Of a DNA stretch of 64,000 nucleotides, positions 43,196 through 49,594 are shown piece by piece. Below the pieces are notes generated by a model that did no database searches, was not told the origin of the DNA, and saw only the letters and a list, made by a program, of their open reading frames with translations. Each line of letters opens with the position of its first letter. Position 1 is the first letter of the stretch. Source of the stretch: Lachnospiraceae bacterium (GTDB lineage: Bacteria > Bacillota > Clostridia > Lachnospirales > Lachnospiraceae); assembly GCA_016283275.1 (NCBI GenBank), contig JAEEMP010000125.1:1-64000 (forward strand), given 5' to 3'. The position numbers and the translations under genes were made by a program.

Positions 43196-44860
43196 TTATT
43201 CTGCAGAAACAATATAGTAATAGATCGGCTGTCCGCCGTACTGAAGTTCAACATCGATAGTAGGGAATTTATCGTTTACAAACTTTACGACCTCTCCCGC
43301 AGTCTCTTCGCTTACATCGGATCCGTAATAGATCGTTATGAGTTCCGAGGGCTCATCCGATAAAGCAAGCTCCTCGATCATTTCACAGGTAGCTTCGTTC
43401 ATGTCTGCATTGACAGCCAAAAGTCCTCTGTCGCCTATGCCCATGAAATCACCCTGCTTAATGTCTTTATCGTCAATCTTTGTATCTCTTACGGCATATG
43501 TAACCTGGCCGGTCTTAACCGTTGCAAGCGAATCCGTCATGTTCTCGGTATTTGCCTCAACATCAGCCTCGGGGTTGAAGTTAATGAGTGCCGTGATACC
43601 CTGAGGAATGGTCTTTGTGGGTATTACAACAACCTTCTTGTCCTCAACAAGATATACGGTCTGATTTGCCGCCATGATGATATTCTTGTTGTTCGGAAGG
43701 ATGAAGATCGTCTTTGCATTGACCTTTGCACAGGCATTGACCATATCTTCCGTTGAAGGATTCATGGTCTGTCCGCCTTCGATTATCATATCGCAGCCGA
43801 GTTCGTTAAATATGGTTGAAAGACCGTCGCCTGCCGATACCGCAATAAATCCGAATTCTTTAGCCTCGGCATCCTTCTTTGCTTCTTCCTTTTCAACAGG
43901 TTTGTTTTCCTGTTTCTTTGTAAGCGCTTCAACCGATTCGATCTTAAGATTCTCTACTTTTATATTGGAAAGAGAACCGTATTTTAAACCTCTTTGAAGT
44001 GCAAGTCCGGGATCGTTCGTATTGACATGGACCTTGACGATATTGTCATCGGCGCCGATCACGATAGAATCACCGATCGATTCAAGAAATGCCTTGAAAT
44101 CGAGCTCATGCTTAACATTGAATACCTTATCGGGTACGATCACAAATTCGGTATCGTAACTGAATTTGATCTCTTCGACCGCATCGGATGCGTTTTCATT
44201 GTCACTTCCTTCTTTAAAGAAGCAAAGATCGACTTCCTTACCTAAAAATGCATCATATGCACCCTTAAGAACACATACAAGCCCCTGTCCGCCGGAATCG
44301 ATAACACCGGCCTGTTTTAATACCGGAAGCATATCCGGAGTCTTTGAAAGCACAACTTCCGCATATTCGATAACTTCCTTTATAAATGTATCAAGATCGT
44401 CGCATCCTTTATTGGCGAGTTCTCTTGCCTTTTCGGATGCTCCTTTTGCAACCGTTAATATCGTACCTTCCTTGGGCTTCATAACAGCCTTGTACGCTGT
44501 CTCAACAGCCTTTTCGGATGCTGCGGCTATATCGGGTATAGTGATCACATCCATAGTCTTTACGATCTTTGTAAAGCCTCTCAACAACTGTGAAAGAATA
44601 ACACCGGAATTACCTCTCGCACCTCTTAAGGAACCTGAAGAAATGGCTTTGCAAAGGGTTTCCATATTGGTGTCGTTGGTGGATTCCATAGCGGATACTT
44701 CTTTTGCCGCAGACATAATTGTCATGGTCATATTGGTACCCGTATCTCCGTCGGGAACGGGGAAAACGTTTAACTCGTTTATCCATTCCTTATTGGATTC
44801 AAGATTTTTAGCCCCTCCCAGAAACATCTTGGAAAGAAGCTTTGCGTCAATTGTATTCAT
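43196..44860 (-). CDS. fakA: Fatty acid kinase catalytic subunit FakA (YloV, DAK2 domain)
   Basis: A protein of 554 residues. The N-terminal DhaL/DAK2 kinase domain (residues 1-200) has NVFPVPDGDTGTNMTMT with the magnesium-binding aspartates and SLRGARGNSGVILSQLLRG; the middle domain and the C-terminal DegV-like domain (from about 330) follow. FakA phosphorylates fatty acids bound to FakB, feeding exogenous acids to phospholipids. asp23-yloV-recG is a conserved Firmicutes order. CTAGGAGG stands 10 bases before its start. Confidence 0.94.
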   Translation of the reverse strand: MNTIDAKLLSKMFLGGAKNLESNKEWINELNVFPVPDGDTGTNMTMTIMSAAKEVSAMESTNDTNMETLCKAISSGSLRGARGNSGVILSQLLRGFTKIVKTMDVITIPDIAAASEKAVETAYKAVMKPKEGTILTVAKGASEKARELANKGCDDLDTFIKEVIEYAEVVLSKTPDMLPVLKQAGVIDSGGQGLVCVLKGAYDAFLGKEVDLCFFKEGSDNENASDAVEEIKFSYDTEFVIVPDKVFNVKHELDFKAFLESIGDSIVIGADDNIVKVHVNTNDPGLALQRGLKYGSLSNIKVENLKIESVEALTKKQENKPVEKEEAKKDAEAKEFGFIAVSAGDGLSTIFNELGCDMIIEGGQTMNPSTEDMVNACAKVNAKTIFILPNNKNIIMAANQTVYLVEDKKVVVIPTKTIPQGITALINFNPEADVEANTENMTDSLATVKTGQVTYAVRDTKIDDKDIKQGDFMGIGDRGLLAVNADMNEATCEMIEELALSDEPSELITIYYGSDVSEETAGEVVKFVNDKFPTIDVELQYGGQPIYYYIVSAE

Positions 44861-44874
44861 CAGTCGGCGTCCTC

Positions 44875-45243
44875 CTAGTCAATAACCTTAACATCTTCCA
44901 CGAAGACGTTGATCTTTTCAATTTCAAGTCCGGTAAACTCTTCAAGCTTATACTTTACATTCTCTATAAGATTGTCGGTAACGGCTTTGATGCTTACTCC
45001 ATATGAAACAATTACGTGGAAATCCACAGTGAGCTTGTGATTTTCACCCAAAGAAACATTGATCCCACGTCCGATATCGGCCGAATTTATCTTTAAAAGC
45101 TTTACAAGGCCGTCTTTGACATTGACATTTGCCATCCCCACTATACCGAAGCATTCTACCGCTACGCTTCCCGCATACTGGGCGATAACATTCGGGTCAA
45201 TTATGATATTTCCCAGATGTGTATCAACCGTTGATCCTTTCAT
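44875..45243 (-). CDS. Asp23/Gls24 family envelope stress response protein
   Basis: A protein of 122 residues of the Asp23/YloU family. Family features GNIIIDPNVIAQYAGSVAVECFGIVGMAN and VDFHVIVSYGVSIKAVTDNLIENVKYKLEEFTGLEIEKINVFVEDVKV cover the whole length. The group includes envelope stress proteins of staphylococci; YloU stands ahead of yloV in Bacillus. The ATG at 45243 is behind GGAGG; the in-frame codon 51 bases upstream lies in the promoter area. Confidence 0.93.
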   Translation of the reverse strand: MKGSTVDTHLGNIIIDPNVIAQYAGSVAVECFGIVGMANVNVKDGLVKLLKINSADIGRGINVSLGENHKLTVDFHVIVSYGVSIKAVTDNLIENVKYKLEEFTGLEIEKINVFVEDVKVID

Positions 45244-45285
45244 ATGCCACCTCCATAACGTTTTACTTAAAAAACATTCCCGTAC

Positions 45286-45291
45286 ATTATA
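45286..45291 (-). promoter_or_regulatory. Probable -10 element for asp23-fakA
   Basis: A consensus TATAAT on the minus strand 43 bases upstream of the asp23-family start; no clear -35 element. It lies back to back with the rpmB promoter. Confidence 0.45.
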
Positions 45292-45328
45292 CAATTAAAT
45301 ATTCAAAAAGAAAACATTTATTTTTTGC

Positions 45329-45357
45329 TTGCATTCCTATAAAGATTCTGCTATATT
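45329..45357 (+). promoter_or_regulatory. Predicted sigma-A promoter of rpmB
   Basis: TTGCAT (45329-45334), 17-base spacer, TATATT (45352-45357), 53 bases ahead of the start codon. Confidence 0.7.
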
Positions 45358-45409
45358 AACAATGTTGCGAGTTTCGTGACAAGATTCTTGTTGACTAGGA
45401 GGTGTTAAA

Positions 45410-45598
45410 ATGGCAAAATGTGCAGTATGCGGAAAAGGTATTCATTTTGGTAATAATGTAAGCCATTCTAATAGAAAATCCAGCAGAATGTGGGGCTCCA
45501 ACATACAGAGTGTTAAGTGTAACGTTAACGGCACTCCTCAGAGACTTCATGTTTGTACCAGATGCTTAAGAGCTGGTAAAGTAGAACGTGCCAATTAA
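45410..45598 (+). CDS. rpmB: 50S ribosomal protein L28
   Basis: A protein of 62 residues. MAKCAVCGKGIHFGNNVSHSNRK and HVCTRCLRAGKVERA give the zinc-binding CxxC...CxxC version of L28. The divergent placement next to asp23-yloV is common in Firmicutes. TAGGAGG is nine bases before the ATG. Its strong terminator lies just downstream. Confidence 0.97.
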   Translation: MAKCAVCGKGIHFGNNVSHSNRKSSRMWGSNIQSVKCNVNGTPQRLHVCTRCLRAGKVERAN

Positions 45599-45610
45599 TC
45601 CTGAATACTT

Positions 45611-45640
45611 AAAAAGGAACGGATGACCGTTCCTTTTTTT
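45611..45640. terminator. Bidirectional terminator between rpmB and the J-domain gene
   Basis: Stem AAAAAGGAACGG (45611-45622) and CCGTTCCTTTTT (45627-45638) with an ATGA loop and a long T-run on the plus strand. Confidence 0.95.
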
Positions 45641-45644
45641 ATTT

Positions 45645-46109
45645 CTAATTTGCAGAGAAAAAAGAAAATTCCATATTGCTCTTAACTCTCTCATACTCTC
45701 TTGTAATGATCGTAACCATCTCATTGTCTCCGCACATATTGTCCGGATGGAATATCTTAAGCAGATCCCTGTAGCGCTTTTTAAGAGCAAGATAACTGTT
45801 TACACCCGCAAAAAGAGTGCCCGCAAGATCTTCGTACGCTTCGGTCGAATAATATTTTCTGTCGGCATTCTTCTCGGCATTGAACAGATCCCGCTCGCGC
45901 TGAAGCTTCTTTCTGTCCGCTTCAAGCGACGCATATCCGCTTTTTAAGATTTCCATTTTCTTGTCAAAGAAAACTTCATCGGCTTCCATACGTTCGCGTT
46001 CTTTGCTTATGCGTTTTTCCTCGTGCTTAAGCCACTCCATGCACTCAAGAAGACTTTCCGCATCACCTTTATTCAATAATTCTTCAAATTCTTCGTTGCT
46101 TTTATACAC
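45645..46109 (-). CDS. Coiled-coil protein with C-terminal J domain
   Basis: A protein of 154 residues. Residues about 25-95 are a long, charged coiled coil, and the C-terminal 60 residues are a J domain with the helix RYRDLLKIF, the HPD tripeptide (FHPDNMCG) and the third helix VTIITREYERVKSN. The HPD loop is what stimulates the ATPase of DnaK-type Hsp70. The usual J domain is at the N-terminus; here it is at the end and without a zinc-finger or substrate-binding region. It is the last of a four-gene group with GerW and DUF2953 proteins, so a role in envelope or spore biology is possible but unproven. Confidence 0.82.
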   Translation of the reverse strand: MYKSNEEFEELLNKGDAESLLECMEWLKHEEKRISKERERMEADEVFFDKKMEILKSGYASLEADRKKLQRERDLFNAEKNADRKYYSTEAYEDLAGTLFAGVNSYLALKKRYRDLLKIFHPDNMCGDNEMVTIITREYERVKSNMEFSFFSAN

Positions 46110-46111
46110 GA

Positions 46112-46552
46112 TTATTCATTTTCCTCGGGGAATGCAGCCTTTAAAACATCTTCATCGTCAGGCATATTCTTCTTGGCGGTAAACTTATCTATAACATCGG
46201 GAACCATATCAAGGATCTTGGTGATAGTATCCTGATTCTTGACATTTACAAGTTTGGTCTGTCCGTTTTTGATGACCAGTACGGCACTCGGAGACATTTT
46301 GCCGGAAATACCGCCGCCACCGCCGCCTTTATTGCTGCCCTTTTCATTTTTGCCAAGAGAAGCACCGGCTCCGATACCGAAGCTTACATCCACAAGCGGC
46401 ACTATTATAACATCTCCTATGAATGTAGCCTCTCCCACAACCGTCTTAGTGGCAAGAACCGCATCCATGCCTCCCAGAAGAGAATCGATGATGGTGCTTA
46501 CATTATTCTTGCCGTTATTCTTGCCATTTTTCTCAATATTGTTGTTTTCCAT
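46112..46552 (-). CDS. GerW/YtfJ family protein
   Basis: A protein of 146 residues of the GerW (YtfJ) family. The segment VSTIIDSLLGGMDAVLATKTVVGEATFIGDVIIVPLVDVSFGIGAGAS and the glycine-rich run (six G in GGGGGG) before ISGKMSPSAVLVIKNG are characteristic. In Bacillus, GerW is a spore protein needed for germination, but members also occur in bacteria that do not sporulate. The ATG at 46552 fits a GAGGG site six bases upstream, better than the ATG at 46558. The DUF2953 gene upstream is its standard partner (ytfI-ytfJ). Confidence 0.9.
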   Translation of the reverse strand: MENNNIEKNGKNNGKNNVSTIIDSLLGGMDAVLATKTVVGEATFIGDVIIVPLVDVSFGIGAGASLGKNEKGSNKGGGGGGISGKMSPSAVLVIKNGQTKLVNVKNQDTITKILDMVPDVIDKFTAKKNMPDDEDVLKAAFPEENE

Positions 46553-46565
46553 AAACATCCCTCAT

Positions 46566-47510
46566 TCAGTCCACCGATCTTAACATACCGATGAGCTTTT
46601 TTATATTTTTATTGAACCACACTCTTATAAATACGACTACAAGAGTGATGATGAAAATCCTGCCCCGGGCATCGGCCTTAACATCTATGACCGGATCGTC
46701 AAAATCAGCGGTTATATGTATGTGATCACCGATAAAATATATGAGCGAACCGTAGATCGCGGCTACCTTTCCCGTGGCCGCGGGATCGTCAAAGCCCAAT
46801 GTTCCGTCTATATTCCATCTTTTCGGAAGAACAGCCTTTAAGATCTTTGCGATCTGCTTTTTACACAATTCAAAAGCGTTTTTAAAACTGTCCGATTTAA
46901 TGATCTCAATATACGCTTTAAGTTTATCATAAAAACTTTTGCTTGTTGAGTCCTTTTTCTCTTCCGCGGATTTCTTTGGCTTATCGGACTTGAATCTGTG
47001 CTTTTTCTCTTCTTTTACGGCGTCTTTTTTCTGTTCTTCCGCCTCTTCTTTCGGTTCTTCTTTAACCTCTTCTTTAAGTTCTTCTTTAACCTCTTCTTTA
47101 GCCTCTTCAGGCTCCTCTTTAAGTTCTTCTTTTGCCTCTTCTTTTATGCATTCCGATGAAGGACCGTTAATAGCCTGTGATGAAATATCTGTCGGATCGA
47201 ATATATGATCATCATCTTCTTCCGGTTCATCGTCGTACGATCCTTTTTTCTTTTTCTTCTTATTAAATCTTATGCCGAAAATCTTAATTATCAGATTATC
47301 CTCTTCCTTTAAAAGGTATCTGACCGAAACAATATGCAAAAGCCATGTAACCTTTGCGGAAGCATCATAATCCTTATCTTTGTAATAGCCGTTTCCTCCA
47401 TATCTTATCGGGACAAACAACACAAGAAGCAAGATAAAAAGAACCAGTCCCAATATCGATAGCAAAACGATGCCGATCACTTTTAATACCGTAAGAAAAA
47501 CAGCCATCAC
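46566..47510 (-). CDS. DUF2953 membrane protein with long charged insert
   Basis: A protein of 314 residues. A membrane helix at about residues 8-33 and the family segment ASAKVTWLLHIVSVRYLLKEEDNLIIKIFGIRF identify DUF2953 (YtfI-like). The family core resumes at about 215 (LCKKQIAKILKAVLPKRWNIDGTLGFDDPAATGKVAAIYG) and ends with a second membrane helix. Between them is an insert of about 110 residues of repeating Lys-Glu-Glu units (residues about 123-190), much longer than I would expect for the family. The repeat is also present at the DNA level as a TTCTTCTTTAACC-type period. Confidence 0.85.
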   Translation of the reverse strand: MMAVFLTVLKVIGIVLLSILGLVLFILLLVLFVPIRYGGNGYYKDKDYDASAKVTWLLHIVSVRYLLKEEDNLIIKIFGIRFNKKKKKKGSYDDEPEEDDDHIFDPTDISSQAINGPSSECIKEEAKEELKEEPEEAKEEVKEELKEEVKEEPKEEAEEQKKDAVKEEKKHRFKSDKPKKSAEEKKDSTSKSFYDKLKAYIEIIKSDSFKNAFELCKKQIAKILKAVLPKRWNIDGTLGFDDPAATGKVAAIYGSLIYFIGDHIHITADFDDPVIDVKADARGRIFIITLVVVFIRVWFNKNIKKLIGMLRSVD

Positions 47511-47821
47511 ATTACCTCCTCTTCATAGAAAGGTAACGCTTTTATAAGATCGGGCCTGCCAAATTTCCTGATCGAGATATCGGCCAAAACCCTTATGAAC
47601 TCGAAGGCTTCTTTTTTATTCCTGAATATTGCCACAATATCGATATCCAGCGCATTAAGGTTTTGCTGTACGAACCCGACTGCGGGATATATTTCAAGGG
47701 TCCCTTTGTTGTCGGCTACAAGGAAGCAATTTAACACAGGCTTTTTACTATTCAATTTTTTTATTATATCGGCAGAGTTCTTGATGTCTTTTCCGATGAT
47801 CATAAAATCGTTAAAAGTCAC
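47507..47821 (-). CDS. Hypothetical protein ahead of DUF2953
   Basis: A protein of 104 residues if the GTG at 47821 is the start, which has GGAGG four bases upstream; a second GTG at 47875 in frame has no ribosome binding site. The sequence (DFMIIGKDIKNSADIIKKL, then VLNCFLVADNKGTLEIYPAVGFVQQNLNALDIDIVAIFRNKKEAFEFIRVL) alternates strand and helix, like a small alpha/beta domain; I do not recognise the family. Its stop overlaps the DUF2953 start by four bases, so it belongs to that operon. Confidence 0.65.
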   Translation of the reverse strand: MTFNDFMIIGKDIKNSADIIKKLNSKKPVLNCFLVADNKGTLEIYPAVGFVQQNLNALDIDIVAIFRNKKEAFEFIRVLADISIRKFGRPDLIKALPFYEEEVM

Positions 47822-48008
47822 ATTGCCTCCGAAATAAAAACAAACAACTTGGATTTTTCTTTTAAATAATAACACGATTTGTCTTTATTAAAAAGAAAAT
47901 ATTAACACTTAAGACACAATATATGATAAAATGTATCTGTAATACGGAGTTTTACGATAACGATTAATTCGACTAAATCAACGTACTGTATGCACGGAGG
48001 ATCCGGTC

Positions 48009-49061
48009 ATGAAAATGGTCGCTGTAATGGCATTGAAACCCGGAATGGTTCTTGCCGATGATGTTCTTAACTTCAAGAATGAACTTCTGTTCCCGGCAAA
48101 TACGACTCTCGATGATATTGCCATCGCCAAGTTGACACGTCATTCCATTATGTGTGTTGAGATCAAAGAAGAAGAAGATTTTGCAACGACACATTTTGAA
48201 AAGATCCGTGTAAGTGCAGGTTTCAAAAATTTCGAAAAAACATACAACGCTTACATTCCTCAATACAAACGGATCATAGATTCTCTTATAAAAGAAGGTA
48301 AGCCCGTTGATAACGCCGAACTCATCGGTATATATTCCATTCTCGCAGGCTGTGCCAAAACCGGTGAATTATTGCTTGATTATCTTTACAATATGCTTCC
48401 GTCCGAAGACGATCTTACATATGCGCATTGTCTTAACTCCGCCCTTATCGCCGGCGTTTTCGGAACATGGATCGGGCTTCCGAACGATCAGATGCTTACA
48501 CTCATCCAATGCGGCTTCTTTTATGATATAGGCAAGCTTCTTCTTCCTTACGAACTCATCTGGAAGCCTTCGAAACTTACCGACATGGAATTTGAACTTA
48601 TGAAGACCCATACTCTTCAGGGTTTTATGATACTTAACAACAACGGTTTCAGCGACGATGTCAAGCAGGCCGCTTTGATGCATCATGAAAGATGCGACGG
48701 GAAAGGTTATCCTTCACATCTTAAGGAAGATCAGATCAATATCTATGCAAAATACATAAGCATTATAGACGCATACGAAGCAATGACTTCAGCCCGTACT
48801 TACAGGCAGTCGCTTATTCCTTTCCAGGTGATCGAAAACTTTGAAAAAACCGAATCAAATTATTCGTCTTTGGTATTAAAACAGATATTAAAGCATATCG
48901 CCAATTCACAGTTGGGGCTTACGGTAAGACTTTCCGATGAAAGACTCGCCGAGGTTATCCTTATCAATCAGATTAAGCTTTCAAGGCCTTTGCTTAAATG
49001 CGGTGATGAGATCATAGATCTTTCAAAAACTCCGGATCTTTCAATTGTGGCGGTATTATAG
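48009..49061 (+). CDS. HD-GYP-like signalling protein with altered HD motif
   Basis: A protein of 350 residues. The N-terminal 90 residues resemble the DUF3391-like part found before some HD-GYP domains; the HD-GYP domain is at about residues 130-330. GYP motif: HHERCDGKGYP (H225, H226, E227, D230), and IDAYEAMTSARTYR is intact. The HD pair reads FFYDIGKLLLP: Y172 stands where His is normal, leaving only D173. HD-GYP proteins hydrolyse cyclic di-GMP using two or three metal ions, so this change may abolish or alter catalysis. GGAGG precedes the ATG by 8 bases. It is a single gene, convergent with the NUDIX gene. Confidence 0.88.
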   Translation: MKMVAVMALKPGMVLADDVLNFKNELLFPANTTLDDIAIAKLTRHSIMCVEIKEEEDFATTHFEKIRVSAGFKNFEKTYNAYIPQYKRIIDSLIKEGKPVDNAELIGIYSILAGCAKTGELLLDYLYNMLPSEDDLTYAHCLNSALIAGVFGTWIGLPNDQMLTLIQCGFFYDIGKLLLPYELIWKPSKLTDMEFELMKTHTLQGFMILNNNGFSDDVKQAALMHHERCDGKGYPSHLKEDQINIYAKYISIIDAYEAMTSARTYRQSLIPFQVIENFEKTESNYSSLVLKQILKHIANSQLGLTVRLSDERLAEVILINQIKLSRPLLKCGDEIIDLSKTPDLSIVAVL

Positions 49062-49071
49062 GAAATCAAAG

Positions 49072-49096
49072 CGGCAGGGATCAATCTTCCCTGCCG
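49072..49096 (+). terminator. Terminator hairpin after the HD-GYP gene
   Basis: Stem CGGCAGGGA (49072-49080) and TCCCTGCCG (49088-49096), loop of seven, weak T-run (GTTTAAT). It overlaps the 3' end of the NUDIX gene. Confidence 0.7.
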
Positions 49097-49530
49097 TTTA
49101 ATATGTTTTCTCTTCTGATCTTTTTATATTCCTCATAGGCTTTTTCAAGCACCTGCTTCTCATTTGCAAAATACAAAAGGTGATAAGCCTCATGAAATTT
49201 GTAATATCCCGAATCCTCAAAATATTCCGATCTTTGCGGTTTTGAATAATAGTTTGCCGATTTCATCAAAAACCATCTGACATGCTTTTCTATCCGACCG
49301 TCCGAACAATTGAATTCAAAGCTCGTCTCATCTATATATTTGATTATCTCCGCTTTTGCTCCCGATTCTTCAAACACTTCGCGAAGTGCGGTCTCTTCAT
49401 AGGTCTCTCCGTCTTCCATCGATCCCTTCGGAAGCACCCACCCGGAATATCTGTCCCCGTAATTTTTATAAAGAAGCAGTATCTTGCCTTTGTGTATGAC
49501 TATTCCGCCACAACTGGTTGTATTTTTCAT
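49081..49530 (-). CDS. NUDIX hydrolase
   Basis: A protein of 149 residues. The Nudix box reads GSMEDGETYEETALREVFEESG, in full agreement with GX5EX7REUXEEXGU, and CGGIVIHKGKILLLYKNYGDRYSGWVLPKG is the typical entry strand. It hydrolyses some nucleoside diphosphate derivative; members of this subgroup often act on Ap4A or similar, but this is not readable here. The ATG at 49530 was chosen; a TTG at 49539 is also in frame. An inverted repeat TTGTAAG-N4-CTTACAA lies 13 bases upstream. Confidence 0.9.
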   Translation of the reverse strand: MKNTTSCGGIVIHKGKILLLYKNYGDRYSGWVLPKGSMEDGETYEETALREVFEESGAKAEIIKYIDETSFEFNCSDGRIEKHVRWFLMKSANYYSKPQRSEYFEDSGYYKFHEAYHLLYFANEKQVLEKAYEEYKKIRRENILNGRED

Positions 49531-49542
49531 TTTTTCCAAATA

Positions 49543-49560
49543 TTGTAAGTTGTCTTACAA
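49543..49560. promoter_or_regulatory. Inverted repeat upstream of the NUDIX gene
   Basis: TTGTAAG (49543-49549) and CTTACAA (49554-49560), a perfect 7-base inverted repeat around TTGT, between the upstream stop and the NUDIX start. Possible operator. Confidence 0.4.
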
Positions 49561-49594
49561 TTCCTTCCCTTTAAAAGGTATACCCTAAAGATAT

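Noticed and set aside
46939..47208. An 89-residue Ser-rich open frame on the plus strand opposite the Lys-Glu repeat.
   Set aside because: It is the antisense reading of the TTC-rich repeat of the DUF2953 gene and has no ribosome binding site or family features.
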